Shown one piece after another: positions 34,019-43,444 of a DNA stretch of 64,000 nt. This stretch comes from Tigheibacillus halophilus (GTDB lineage: Bacteria; Bacillota; Bacilli; Bacillales; Amphibacillaceae). Positions within the stretch are counted from its first letter, which is position 1. Every line of letters starts with the position of its first letter. The translations under genes and the position numbers were made by a program. The notes below the pieces were generated by a model. The model ran no database searches and was not told the origin of the DNA. It was given only the letters and a program-made list of their open reading frames with translations. The DNA lies in NCBI RefSeq assembly GCF_042683165.1, contig NZ_JBHUIZ010000003.1:992001-1056000 (forward strand), in the 5' to 3' direction.

Positions 34019-35374
34019 TTAATTATCTGGTTCTCTATCCGAATTTTCCCTTACAACAACTCGTGCTCCTTCAACTTTAATCACTGAAATAGTGCGATCC
34101 TTAGGTATGAAACTTCCTTCGGATACAACATCAATGCGCTCACCATCCACCAGCGCAGTTCCTGAAGGCCGCAGATTAGTCAATGTTTTACCGGAAAGTC
34201 CAATCAATTCAAGACGATTCTCAGAAGCGATATAGCCAAGCTCTGTTTTCGTGCTGTCACGAAGTATGATGTGCCTGAAAAGTCCTTTTTCCATTCCAAT
34301 TACTTTGAATAAAATAATTGCAGCAATAACCGCTACCAAAAAAGCGATCCCAATACTGATGGACATGCTTACGATATTCGCCCCTGCTAAAAATAGAGAA
34401 CCGACTACTGCAGCAGTTCCAAGCAGTCCAAGTATTCCTCCCGAAACAAAGAACTCGGCAATAATCAAAGCCAATCCTGCCAAGAGCAAAATGATCGTTT
34501 CCATACCAGCGAGCCCCGCCACCACGTGACCGTAGAAAAAGAGTAACAATGCAGCAATACCCATTGATCCAGGCACTCCAAAACCAGGGGAATATAATTC
34601 AACAATCAGACCAAGGCTGGCAATTGACAGCAAAATTGGCACAACCACAGGATTGGTCAAAAACCTGGCTATCTTTTCAGCGATTGTTGGCTGCGTTTCA
34701 ATGATTGTTGCATGATCAAGATCCAATTCATGCAATAAGGCGACACGGTTAGGTGCGATTGCTTCGGCATAGCCTACTTCAACAGCCTCCTTTGGACCTA
34801 GTGTCAAAAATTTCCCTTTTGGAGCGCCGTACGTTGGTAGATCGACATCCTTATCCGCCATCGCAGCTGCGTATAAGGGGTCACGACCTTTGGATTCAGC
34901 TGCACTTTTCATTGCTGCCAGCCAAGCCGATTGTGCTTTTTTATCCGCTTCAGTGCCATCTTGATTGATCACCCCGCTGGCTCCTATGGTGGCTTGTGGT
35001 TTCATATAAATGCTGTCCGTATTCAAAGCAATATAGGATCCAGCAGATAACGCATCATTCACAATATAAGCGGTTGTCGGTATATCAGTGCTTTGCAATA
35101 GTTTTCCGATTTGTTTTGCGGCGTCTACCCTGCCTCCAGGTGTATCGATTTCAAAAATCAGCTGTTCAGCACCAGCTTCTATTGCTTCATTGATAGACCG
35201 CTCCAAGAAAGCCTCCAAACCACGCTCAACTTCCTGCTCAATCGGTATCACATATACCAGCTTGCCCTGCCCGTCTGTTTCTTTTGCCTTTGCATTGACG
35301 GGAACCGTCATTTGAGTAAAGATGAACAGCACGGCCCCAAAAAATACAGCATATGTAATCCATTGGTTCTTCAA
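34019..35374 (-). CDS. nfeD: long NfeD membrane serine protease-like protein
   Basis: This 451-residue protein starts at TTG because GGGGG lies 7 bases upstream. A signal-like helix (about 5-25) precedes a ClpP-class protease domain (about 35-225) with DTPGGRVDAAKQIG and the nucleophile region ALSAGSYIAL. Membrane helices (about 230-375) and a C-terminal NfeD OB-fold (about 385-445) follow. It is adjacent to floA, matching yqeZ-yqfA of B. subtilis. The 201-base gap before floA shows no clear terminator. Confidence 0.92.
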   Translation of the reverse strand: MKNQWITYAVFFGAVLFIFTQMTVPVNAKAKETDGQGKLVYVIPIEQEVERGLEAFLERSINEAIEAGAEQLIFEIDTPGGRVDAAKQIGKLLQSTDIPTTAYIVNDALSAGSYIALNTDSIYMKPQATIGASGVINQDGTEADKKAQSAWLAAMKSAAESKGRDPLYAAAMADKDVDLPTYGAPKGKFLTLGPKEAVEVGYAEAIAPNRVALLHELDLDHATIIETQPTIAEKIARFLTNPVVVPILLSIASLGLIVELYSPGFGVPGSMGIAALLLFFYGHVVAGLAGMETIILLLAGLALIIAEFFVSGGILGLLGTAAVVGSLFLAGANIVSMSISIGIAFLVAVIAAIILFKVIGMEKGLFRHIILRDSTKTELGYIASENRLELIGLSGKTLTNLRPSGTALVDGERIDVVSEGSFIPKDRTISVIKVEGARVVVRENSDREPDN

Positions 35375-35552
35375 TGCACCACCCCCGTACGAATATGTCG
35401 GATGAATCTCGTCAAAAATGAATGATCCGGGCAAACAATTTACTGTGGGTTATACAACCCTTATGTATATATACGAATTTGTAAAGAAATGGTTTCAAAA
35501 AGGACGAAGTTATGTAAAAAACACATCCTCTATGGAATGGTAGCTGCCCTTC

Positions 35553-35584
35553 TAAATTAAAAGGGCCCCTTGAAAGGAACCCTT
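35553..35584 (-). terminator. terminator of the rpsU-yqeY operon
   Basis: AAGGGTTCC and GGGGCCCTT pair imperfectly on the minus strand and are followed by TTAATTT. It lies 10 bases after the yqeY stop. Confidence 0.7.
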
Positions 35585-35593
35585 GCTCATTCA

Positions 35594-36040
35594 TTAAATT
35601 AAATTGCTTAAAACCATTTTATTCACTTTCGAACCATCGGCTTTGCCCTTCACTTTAGGCATGACAGCGCTCATCACTTTGCCCATATCCTTTTTGGAAG
35701 ATGCTTGGACCTCCAGGATGGTTTCCTGAACAATCGCCTCCAGCTCATCATCGGTAAGCTGTTTTGGCATGTATTCTTGTAAAATATTGATTTCTACTTC
35801 AAGTTTTTTAACAAGATCTTCGCGTCCAGCCGCTTCAAATTCATGGAGGGAATCTTTTCTTTGCTTTAACTCTCTTGATAAAATCGTTAATTCCTCATCT
35901 TCTGTGAGGTCGTCTTTACCAAGATTGATTGATTCGTTCTGCAATGAAGCCTTCACCATTCGGATTACGCTCAATCTTTCCTTGTCTTTACCCTTCATGG
36001 CTTGCTTCATATCATTGTTCAGTAGTGCCAATAATGACAT
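35594..36040 (-). CDS. yqeY: GatB/YqeY domain protein
   Basis: This 148-residue helical protein starts at MSLLALLNND with GAAGGTG upstream. It matches the YqeY family, whose C-terminal domain resembles the tRNA-binding tail of GatB (motif DMGKVMSAVMPKVKGKADGS near 120). Exact function is unknown. It follows rpsU by 14 bases, the common Firmicute pair. Confidence 0.93.
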   Translation of the reverse strand: MSLLALLNNDMKQAMKGKDKERLSVIRMVKASLQNESINLGKDDLTEDEELTILSRELKQRKDSLHEFEAAGREDLVKKLEVEINILQEYMPKQLTDDELEAIVQETILEVQASSKKDMGKVMSAVMPKVKGKADGSKVNKMVLSNLI

Positions 36041-36054
36041 TTCGTGCACCTTCT

Positions 36055-36231
36055 TTAAAATTTGCGCTTTCTAGCAGCTTCAGATTTCTTTTTGCGACGA
36101 ACGCTAGGTTTCTCATAAAATTCACGCTTACGATATTCTGATAGTGTACCGCTTTTTGAAACACTGCGTTTAAAGCGACGAAGAGCATCCTCAAGAGACT
36201 CGTTTTTACGAACGCGAGTTGTGTTTGACAT
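36055..36231 (-). CDS. rpsU: 30S ribosomal protein S21
   Basis: This 58-residue basic protein starts at MSNTTRVRKN with GGAGGGAAAT upstream. SLEDALRRFKRSVSKSGTL and the REFYEKPSVRRKKKSEAARK stretch are the S21 signature. The 15 extra residues of the longer in-frame reading lack a site. It is first in the rpsU-yqeY operon. Confidence 0.97.
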   Translation of the reverse strand: MSNTTRVRKNESLEDALRRFKRSVSKSGTLSEYRKREFYEKPSVRRKKKSEAARKRKF

Positions 36232-36357
36232 GCTAATTTCCCTCCCTCCGAAGCATAAAACAAATTGTACAAGCATATATTGAGAAATATGCCTTTAGTA
36301 ATTATAATATATCCACTCAATCAGGTCAACTGCATATTTGCCCTGCATGTATAGTTT

Positions 36358-37020
36358 TTATTCATTTTCGCCGTTTTCTTTCATGATTGCCACGCCTGCA
36401 CTAGCACCAATTCGTGTTGCTCCGGAGGCAATCATGCCTTTGACAGTCTGCAAATCACGCACTCCGCCAGATGCCTTGACGCCCATATCTTCTCCAACAG
36501 TCTTACGCATCAACCTGATATCCTCCATCGTTGCTCCTCCTCCGGAAAAACCTGTGGACGTCTTTACGAAGTCTGCCTGAGCTTCTTTTGCCAACACACA
36601 AGCACTCACTTTTTCTTCATGTGTCAGAAGTGATGTCTCAATAATCACCTTTGTCCATGCTGATTCGCCAGCAGCTTCAACTACTGCAGCGATATCTTCT
36701 CGAACAAGCTCAAAATTTCCGGATTTTAGTTCACCGATATTGATTACCATATCAATTTCTGTTGCCCCATCGGCAATGGCTTTCTTGCTTTCATAGACTT
36801 TTGTGGCTGTGGTGTTAGCGCCCAACGGAAAGCCGATTACTGTACAAACCCTTACATCGCTTCCCTTTAGCCCTTTAGCGCAATATGGTACCCAGTACGG
36901 ATTAACGCAAACTGAAGCGAATTTATATTGTTTGGCTTCTTTAATCAGCTGATCCACTTGTTCTTTTGTCGCATCCGGCTTCAACAATGTATGATCGATA
37001 TATGAAGCTAAATCTTCCAT
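36358..37020 (-). CDS. deoC: deoxyribose-phosphate aldolase
   Basis: This 220-residue cytosolic enzyme splits deoxyribose 5-phosphate into glyceraldehyde 3-phosphate and acetaldehyde. Class I aldolase features are visible: the Schiff-base lysine in ADFVKTSTGF near 150 and KASGGVRD near 180. The start MEDLASYIDH has AAAGGAAG upstream. It is not next to nupC or pdp, so it is outside the usual nucleoside operon. A terminator separates it from mtaB. Confidence 0.95.
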   Translation of the reverse strand: MEDLASYIDHTLLKPDATKEQVDQLIKEAKQYKFASVCVNPYWVPYCAKGLKGSDVRVCTVIGFPLGANTTATKVYESKKAIADGATEIDMVINIGELKSGNFELVREDIAAVVEAAGESAWTKVIIETSLLTHEEKVSACVLAKEAQADFVKTSTGFSGGGATMEDIRLMRKTVGEDMGVKASGGVRDLQTVKGMIASGATRIGASAGVAIMKENGENE

Positions 37021-37123
37021 TTCCAGACTTCCTTTCCTGTTCATTAGCTAGTACATTTACAAAGGCATCATAGCATGTTACAACCAAAAAATCTATTTTC
37101 AAGAAGATGGATGGTAAATTCGG

Positions 37124-37156
37124 TAAAAAAGGATGCTCCTTACTGCAGGAACATCC
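37124..37156 (-). terminator. terminator of the heat-shock/mtaB transcript
   Basis: GGATGTTCCT and AGGAGCATCC pair with one G-T pair on the minus strand, followed by TTTTTTACC. It lies 7 bases after the mtaB stop. Confidence 0.85.
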
Positions 37157-37162
37157 ATCTGT

Positions 37163-38518
37163 TTAATTAGCCTTCATCACACGTTGTTCCATGCCATCTT
37201 CTAAAACCCTGACGAACACCCCTTCATTAACAGGATAGCCAGATTTTAATATTTTAACGCGGACGATTTTGCCAATCATGTCATGGCTCCCTTTAAATTG
37301 CACTTTCAAGTAATTATCAGAGTATCCCACAAGCATATCAGGATGGTTTTCATCCGGTACTTTTTCCTCAGGGATTACTTCTAGTACTTCATTTTCATAA
37401 CGAGAAGCGTATTCCTTGGCCAACTGGTCAGATAGTTCGATCAGTTGATGAACTCTCCGCTCCTTCACATCATCATCCACCTGATTGTCCATTCTCGCCG
37501 CCGGTGTACCGGTACGTCTTGAAAACGGAAAAACGTGCAGCTCAGAATAGCCAACTTTTTTAATGAATTCATACGTTTCCATAAACTCATCTTCGGTTTC
37601 CCCTGGAAATCCTACAATCACATCAGAAGTGATTGCCAAATCAGGCAATGCTTTTCTGATCTTGACAACCTTTTGATAATAATAATCAGAAGAATATTTT
37701 CTCCTCATTCTTGAGAGCACACTATCAGATCCGGATTGTAGTGGTATATGCAAATGGCGGACAATTTTTTCCGATTTATCCAGTACATTAATTACTTCAT
37801 CAGTAATTTGGCTAGCCTCAATAGAAGATATTCTTATCCTTTTCAGCCCGTCCACTTTCGTTTCCAAGTCCCACAGAAGCTTCGCAAAATTATAATCAGC
37901 CATATCTTCGCCGTACCCAGCGGTATGTATGCCTGTTAAGACAATTTCTTTATACCCCGCATCAACTAATTTCTGTGCTTGTCCGATTACGTTTTCCGGG
38001 TCTCTGGACCGAAGCAGTCCGCGCGACCATGGAATGATGCAAAATGTGCAGAAGTTATTACAGCCTTCTTGTATTTTCAAAGAGGCACGTGTACGGTCAG
38101 TGAATTCAGGTACATCCATCTCTTCGAAAGTACGGTTTTTCATAATGTTCTTGACACCATTCACCGGTTCTCTTGTTTTTTGGTGCTCTTCAATGTAGCC
38201 AATCATTTCTTTTCTATTTTGTGTTCCACATACAACATCCACACCCGGTATCTCCAGTACTTCACCAGGAGAAGTTTGCGCATAACAACCTGTCACACAG
38301 ATTACACCTTCAGGATTTTTACGAACGGCCCGACGGATAACCTGCCTGCTTTTTTTATCCCCGGTGTTGGTTACCGTACAAGTATTGATGACATATACAT
38401 CGGATTGGCTATCAAAATCAACTCTCTCATAGCCAGCCTCCATGAACATGCGCCAGATACCTTCTGTTTCATAATGATTCACTTTACAGCCTAATGTATG
38501 AAATGCCACTGTTGGCAT
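37163..38518 (-). CDS. mtaB: tRNA t6A37 methylthiotransferase MtaB
   Basis: This 451-residue radical-SAM enzyme adds a methylthio group to t6A37 of tRNAs reading ANN codons. The N-terminal UPF0004 domain has HTLGCKVNHYET with further cysteines, then the radical SAM cluster CNNFCTFC near 150, and a C-terminal TRAM domain (about 375-445). The start at MPTVAFHTLG has AAGGGG 9 bases upstream. It follows rsmE by 13 bases, the same order as yqeV-yqeU in B. subtilis. Confidence 0.95.
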   Translation of the reverse strand: MPTVAFHTLGCKVNHYETEGIWRMFMEAGYERVDFDSQSDVYVINTCTVTNTGDKKSRQVIRRAVRKNPEGVICVTGCYAQTSPGEVLEIPGVDVVCGTQNRKEMIGYIEEHQKTREPVNGVKNIMKNRTFEEMDVPEFTDRTRASLKIQEGCNNFCTFCIIPWSRGLLRSRDPENVIGQAQKLVDAGYKEIVLTGIHTAGYGEDMADYNFAKLLWDLETKVDGLKRIRISSIEASQITDEVINVLDKSEKIVRHLHIPLQSGSDSVLSRMRRKYSSDYYYQKVVKIRKALPDLAITSDVIVGFPGETEDEFMETYEFIKKVGYSELHVFPFSRRTGTPAARMDNQVDDDVKERRVHQLIELSDQLAKEYASRYENEVLEVIPEEKVPDENHPDMLVGYSDNYLKVQFKGSHDMIGKIVRVKILKSGYPVNEGVFVRVLEDGMEQRVMKAN

Positions 38519-38531
38519 GAAAATACACCCC

Positions 38532-39278
38532 TTAATTTTCAAATTGATAGGAAATGCCTGCCAAGATATACATAGCAGCCGTTTCAGTCCTTAGTATGCG
38601 CGGACCAAGACGGACAGGCTGAAAACCACTTTCTTTCAGCTGCTGCGCTTCTTCGGAGGTAAATCCACCCTCAGGACCAATACAAGCCAATAAGCTTTGG
38701 CCCTTGTTCATTTCTTTCATTATTGTACTAAATGAGTTGAATTTTGCAACCTTTGCTTCCTCTTCATAAGCGAATATGCAGGTATCGAATTGTTTTCCGT
38801 ATATCATCAGCTCATCGATATTCATCTGGTCGTGCAAAACAGGGATATTGCTGCGATGAGATTGTTCACTAGCTTCTTTGAGGATTTTTGTGAATCTTTC
38901 TGTTTTTTTCGCCATCTTTCCTCCATCCCATTTTACGACACTTCTCTCCGCTCTAAAAGGGATGAAGGCTGCTGCACCCAGTTCTGTACCTTTTTGTAAA
39001 ATCAACGCCATTTTATCACTTTTGGGCAGGCCTTGGGCAATGGTTACTGCAATCGGCAGTTCAGGGTTATGCTCAAGCCACTGTTGAATCTGTAATTCAA
39101 TTGATTGGGGACTTATACCGGTGATAGCGCACTTTGCTGCCCGGCCATCCGGATGAACACATATAACTTCATCGCCGATTTTTTTTCGCATCACTCTGCT
39201 GACATGGTGTACATCCTCATTTATTATGTTTACATGATCATTAACCCATTGGGATGCAGAAACAAAATATCGTTGCAA
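38532..39278 (-). CDS. rsmE: 16S rRNA (uracil(1498)-N3)-methyltransferase
   Basis: This 248-residue SPOUT-fold enzyme starts at TTG (MQRYFVSASQ) with AGGAGG 7 bases upstream. The SAM-binding knot LLACIGPEGGFTSEEAQQL lies near 190 and GPRILRTETAAMYI follows. It modifies U1498 of 16S rRNA. It sits 11 bases after prmA in the dnaK cluster. Confidence 0.95.
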   Translation of the reverse strand: MQRYFVSASQWVNDHVNIINEDVHHVSRVMRKKIGDEVICVHPDGRAAKCAITGISPQSIELQIQQWLEHNPELPIAVTIAQGLPKSDKMALILQKGTELGAAAFIPFRAERSVVKWDGGKMAKKTERFTKILKEASEQSHRSNIPVLHDQMNIDELMIYGKQFDTCIFAYEEEAKVAKFNSFSTIMKEMNKGQSLLACIGPEGGFTSEEAQQLKESGFQPVRLGPRILRTETAAMYILAGISYQFEN

Positions 39279-39289
39279 AGTATTACCTC

Positions 39290-40228
39290 CTACTGCTTTT
39301 GGGCGACAACGGAAACCCAATCATCCATTTCGTTTATTTCTTCGATGGAAAATTGATTTGCTCTCAGTTCATCCAGTACGAATTGTTTTTTTGCTTGAAT
39401 GATCCCAGAGGTAATAAAATAGCCCCCTGTTTTTAAGTTGTTTCTCGCATCGTTCACAAATTGAACAATAATCTCTGCCAAAATATTGGAGACGATTAAA
39501 TCGGCTTTTAACTCCACGCCTTGCAGCAAATTATTTTTCTTTACATTAATTTTTCCATGGACATGGTTAGAAAGGGCATTTTCCGTCGAACTTTTCACAG
39601 CTACATCATCCAGATCATACGCATGTACTTCTTTAGCTCCAAGCATCGCTGCAGCAATGCTCAGTACACCGGAACCCGAACCTACATCGATAACCAAATC
39701 ACCAGACTGCAAGTATTTTTCAATTGCCTTTATGCTCAATATGGTAGTCGGGTGCGTGCCAGTTCCGAAGGCCATGCCCGGATCCAATTCAACTACAAGT
39801 TCCTCCTCTGTGGCAGCTTTATAGTTCTCCCAGGAAGGAGCGATTGTTATCCTGTCTGAAATTTTCACTGGTTTATAGTATTTTTTCCACGCTTCAGACC
39901 AGTCTGTTTCATCCACTTCGTTCAGCATCATTTGGTTGCTTCCTAAATGGATTCCATATTTTTCTAACTGGTCGATTTCTTGTTTTATTTCATCTGCTGT
40001 ATCAGGACTAAAACTATTGATTGGAAAATACGCCTTAACATGGACACCTTCTTCAGGGTAATCATTCGGATCTAATGCAAAAATCTCTCCATAAACAGGA
40101 TTTCGATCAATTACGAGATCCAGAGGGTCTTCAATAACGACACCGCTAGCTCCATTTTCGTGAAGAATGTTGGAAATTGGTTCAATCGCCTCGTTCGTAG
40201 TATGGATGCAAAATTCGGTCCATTTCAT
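39290..40228 (-). CDS. prmA: ribosomal protein L11 methyltransferase
   Basis: This 312-residue enzyme methylates L11 on several amino groups. It has LDPGMAFGTGTHPTT near 172, the SAM motif VIDVGSGSGVLSIAA near 198, and the downstream NILAEIIVQF motif. The start MKWTEFCIHT fits the family; a GTG 5 codons earlier is also possible, since neither has an ideal site. It follows dnaJ after a hairpin. Confidence 0.95.
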   Translation of the reverse strand: MKWTEFCIHTTNEAIEPISNILHENGASGVVIEDPLDLVIDRNPVYGEIFALDPNDYPEEGVHVKAYFPINSFSPDTADEIKQEIDQLEKYGIHLGSNQMMLNEVDETDWSEAWKKYYKPVKISDRITIAPSWENYKAATEEELVVELDPGMAFGTGTHPTTILSIKAIEKYLQSGDLVIDVGSGSGVLSIAAAMLGAKEVHAYDLDDVAVKSSTENALSNHVHGKINVKKNNLLQGVELKADLIVSNILAEIIVQFVNDARNNLKTGGYFITSGIIQAKKQFVLDELRANQFSIEEINEMDDWVSVVAQKQ

Positions 40229-40280
40229 ATGGTTCACACTCACTTATTTATTCAAATTTATAATGATTTTTCATGCTTAT

Positions 40281-40311
40281 GTAAAATAACGGTAAAGAAT
40301 TACCGTTATTC
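40281..40311 (-). terminator. hairpin at the end of dnaJ
   Basis: AATAACGGTAA and TTACCGTTATT form an 11 bp stem with a 4-base loop. It overlaps the dnaJ stop and is followed by TTAC on the minus strand. It probably reduces read-through into prmA or protects the mRNA end. Confidence 0.65.
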
Positions 40312-41436
40312 TCCCTTAAAAGCTTTTTTGAATCGCTGGAATAGTGTATCTTCCTGCTCATCAGTTGCAGCTTTTCCGTCGATTTCGTTGAATTCCCGCA
40401 ACAATTCTTTCTGTCTTTCCGTCAATGCTGTTGGCGTCACTACCCGTACTTGAACGTGTTGGTCCCCATGGCCATACCCTCTTACGTTCGGAGCTCCTTT
40501 TCCTTTTAACCTGAAAGTCTTTCCTGTCTGCGTCCCAGCAGGAATTTTCAATCTCACTTTTCCATGGACAGTCGGGACCTCCACTTCATCTCCCAAAGAA
40601 GCTTGTGCGAAGGTCAGTGGCAGTTCGCAGAATATATTGTCCCCTTCTCTTTGGTAGAATTCATGACTTCGTACTTGAACGACTACATACAAATCACCAC
40701 TTGGTCCGCCATTGCTTCCTGCTTCTCCTTTACCGGAAACGCGAATTTGCTGACCTTCATCGATGCCTGCCGGGATAGAAATATGGATTTTTTTCTGTTG
40801 TTTAATCTTTCCGGTTCCGCCGCATGTCGTACATTTCTCCGGTATAATTTTTCCAGTTCCGCCGCAATAATGACAAACCCTGCGATTGACGACCTTGCCA
40901 AACGGTGTGTTCTGTTCCGTGTTCAATTGTCCTGATCCATGACAGTGGGAACACGTTTTTGGTTTCGTTCCTGGTTTGGCACCTGTGCCATGACAAGTTT
41001 TACAGTCAGCTTCTGTCGGAATGTTTATATCCGTTTCTTTGCCGAATATGGCCTCTTCGAAATCAAGTACAATCGTATACTGCAGGTCTGCTCCCTGTCT
41101 TGGTGCATTTGGATCTTGTCTGCGTGAACCGCCGCCACCGAAAAACATATCGAAAATGTCCCCAAAACCGCCAAAATCCTGAGCGCCCCCGCCAAAGCCG
41201 CCAAAACCCTGACCCTGTGCTCCGGCATGGCCGAATTGATCATATTGGGCACGCTTTTGATCGTCACTCAGTGCTTCATAAGCTTCTTTCGCTTCCTTGA
41301 ATTTGTCGGAGGCTCCTTCTTCTTTATTAACATCCGGATGGTATTTTCTGGCCAATTTCCGATATGCCTTTTTTATCTCATCTTTTGAAGCGTCTTTGCC
41401 AACGCCCAGTACATCATAATAATCTCGCTTGCTCAC
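40306..41436 (-). CDS. dnaJ: chaperone DnaJ
   Basis: This 376-residue Hsp40 co-chaperone has a J domain (1-70) with HPD at 33-35, a glycine/phenylalanine-rich linker (about 73-110), and a zinc domain with four CxxCxGxG repeats (about 145-210). A C-terminal substrate-binding region follows. It stimulates the DnaK ATPase. It follows dnaK after a 144-base spacer with a hairpin. Confidence 0.98.
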   Translation of the reverse strand: MSKRDYYDVLGVGKDASKDEIKKAYRKLARKYHPDVNKEEGASDKFKEAKEAYEALSDDQKRAQYDQFGHAGAQGQGFGGFGGGAQDFGGFGDIFDMFFGGGGSRRQDPNAPRQGADLQYTIVLDFEEAIFGKETDINIPTEADCKTCHGTGAKPGTKPKTCSHCHGSGQLNTEQNTPFGKVVNRRVCHYCGGTGKIIPEKCTTCGGTGKIKQQKKIHISIPAGIDEGQQIRVSGKGEAGSNGGPSGDLYVVVQVRSHEFYQREGDNIFCELPLTFAQASLGDEVEVPTVHGKVRLKIPAGTQTGKTFRLKGKGAPNVRGYGHGDQHVQVRVVTPTALTERQKELLREFNEIDGKAATDEQEDTLFQRFKKAFKGE

Positions 41437-41519
41437 TTGTAAATCACTCTCCCGATCTCGGTTGCATACGTTTTATCTTACCATCTTTCTTTACTGATTG
41501 ACAAACAGGCTCAATTCCT

Positions 41520-41561
41520 AAAAAAAGCCAAAGCCAAGATAACCCCGACTTTGACTTTTTT
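41520..41561 (-). terminator. intercistronic hairpin between dnaK and dnaJ
   Basis: On the minus strand AGTCAAAGTC and GGCTTTGGCT pair fully when G-U pairs are allowed, followed by TTTTTTT. It lies 20 bases after the dnaK stop and should lower dnaJ expression relative to dnaK. Confidence 0.8.
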
Positions 41562-41580
41562 ATAACTTCTGGATCAATTA

Positions 41581-43410
41581 TTATTTATTTTTTTCGTCAT
41601 CATCGACTTCTTGATAGTCCGCGTCCACTACATCGTCTGCCGAAGAAGCTTCATCGGATTGCTGAGCCTGGTTATCCTTAGCCATTTGTTCATAAAGTTT
41701 TACAGAAAGCTGTTGGACATGCTCTTCCAATGCTTGTTTTTTCTCTTTGATTTCCTCCATATTATCGCTTTCGAGTGCTTTTTTCAAATCAGCTTTCGCT
41801 GTTTCAGCTTTTTGTTTGTCATCTTCTGAAACTTTATCGCCAAGATCCTTGATTGTTTTATCTGTTGTGAATACAAGCTGATCAGCTTCATTTCGTAAAT
41901 CGACTTCTTCACGGCGTTTTTTATCTGCTTCCGCATTTTCTTCTGCTTCTTTTACCATATTCTCCACTTCTTCATCAGAAAGCCCTGAAGAAGATTTAAT
42001 GGTGATGGATTGTTCTTTGTTCGTACCCATATCTTTCGCACGTACGTTTACAATTCCGTTCGCATCGATATCAAAGCTTACTTCGATTTGCGGTACTCCT
42101 CGTGGTGCTGGTGGAATATCAGTCAACTGGAAGCGTCCTAATGTTTTATTGTCTGCCGCCATTTCCCTTTCCCCTTGCAGCACGTGAATATCAACAGCAG
42201 TTTGATTGTCAGCTGCAGTGGAGAATACTTGCGAATGACTTGTCGGAATGGTTGTGTTTCTTTCAATTAGTTTCGTAAACACAGAACCCATCGTTTCAAT
42301 TCCGAGTGAAAGTGGTGTAACATCCAACAACAAGACATCTTTAACGTCTCCTTGCAATACGCCGCCTTGAATGGCTGCACCTAATGCTACCACTTCATCC
42401 GGGTTTACCCCTTTGGAAGGTTCTTGTCCAGTTTCTTTTTTGATCGCTTCCTGGACAGCTGGAATACGGGTGGAGCCGCCTACCAAAAGTACTTTATTTA
42501 TTTCAGAGGCTGACAAACCTGCGTCAGATAATGCTTTTCTCGTTGGAACCATTGTCCGTTCAACAAGTTCAGAAGAAAGTTCTTCAAACTTAGCACGGCT
42601 CAATGACATTTCCATATGCAAAGGACCAGCCTCTCCTGCAGTGATGAACGGCAGTGAGATTTGTGTTTGTGACACACCTGACAGATCTTTTTTCGCTTTT
42701 TCAGCTGCATCCTTCAAGCGCTGCATGGCCATTTTATCTTTGGATAGATCAATGCCATTTTCTTTTTTGAATTCGCCAATCATATATTCGATGATAACAT
42801 CATCAAAATCATCCCCACCGAGACGATTATCCCCAGCAGTCGCAACAACCTCGAACGTGCCGTCGCCGATATCCAAAATGGATACATCGAAAGTACCGCC
42901 ACCAAGGTCATAGACCAAAATCGTCTGATCTTGCTCCGCTTTATCAATTCCATATGCAAGCGCTGCTGCTGTAGGTTCATTGATGATACGCTCTACTTCC
43001 AAGCCAGCAATACGTCCCGCATCTTTTGTGGCCTGACGTTCAGCATCATTGAAATACGCAGGGACTGTGATAACCGCTTTATCGATTTTTTCGCCTGTAT
43101 AATCTTCTGCGTATGATTTTAGGTGCTGTAAAATGATTGCCGAAATTTCCTGAGGCGTATATTCTTTGTCATCGATTTTGACTTTGTAATCAGTACCCAT
43201 ATGGCGTTTGATGGATTGAATTGTATTCGGGTTCGTGATCGCCTGTCTTTTTGCCACTTCCCCAACTTGTCTTTCCCCATTTTTAAACGCTACAACAGAA
43301 GGTGTGGTGCGGTTGCCTTCCGGATTCGGAATGACGACTGCTTCACCGCCTTCCATCACTGCTACACAAGAATTCGTTGTTCCTAAATCAATACCAATTG
43401 TTTTACCCAT
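41581..43410 (-). CDS. dnaK: molecular chaperone DnaK (Hsp70)
   Basis: This 609-residue chaperone has an N-terminal ATPase (about 1-355; GIDLGTTNSCVAV, VYDLGGGTFDVSIL, LLVGGSTRIPAV), a substrate-binding domain (about 360-480) and a helical lid with an acidic tail. The Gram-positive form lacks an insert in the first quadrant, in line with its length. GGAGGA precedes the ATG. It is the third gene of the hrcA operon. Confidence 0.99.
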   Translation of the reverse strand: MGKTIGIDLGTTNSCVAVMEGGEAVVIPNPEGNRTTPSVVAFKNGERQVGEVAKRQAITNPNTIQSIKRHMGTDYKVKIDDKEYTPQEISAIILQHLKSYAEDYTGEKIDKAVITVPAYFNDAERQATKDAGRIAGLEVERIINEPTAAALAYGIDKAEQDQTILVYDLGGGTFDVSILDIGDGTFEVVATAGDNRLGGDDFDDVIIEYMIGEFKKENGIDLSKDKMAMQRLKDAAEKAKKDLSGVSQTQISLPFITAGEAGPLHMEMSLSRAKFEELSSELVERTMVPTRKALSDAGLSASEINKVLLVGGSTRIPAVQEAIKKETGQEPSKGVNPDEVVALGAAIQGGVLQGDVKDVLLLDVTPLSLGIETMGSVFTKLIERNTTIPTSHSQVFSTAADNQTAVDIHVLQGEREMAADNKTLGRFQLTDIPPAPRGVPQIEVSFDIDANGIVNVRAKDMGTNKEQSITIKSSSGLSDEEVENMVKEAEENAEADKKRREEVDLRNEADQLVFTTDKTIKDLGDKVSEDDKQKAETAKADLKKALESDNMEEIKEKKQALEEHVQQLSVKLYEQMAKDNQAQQSDEASSADDVVDADYQEVDDDEKNK

Positions 43411-43444
43411 AGTTTACTCTTCCTCCTTGAACGCTTGCTTCAAA

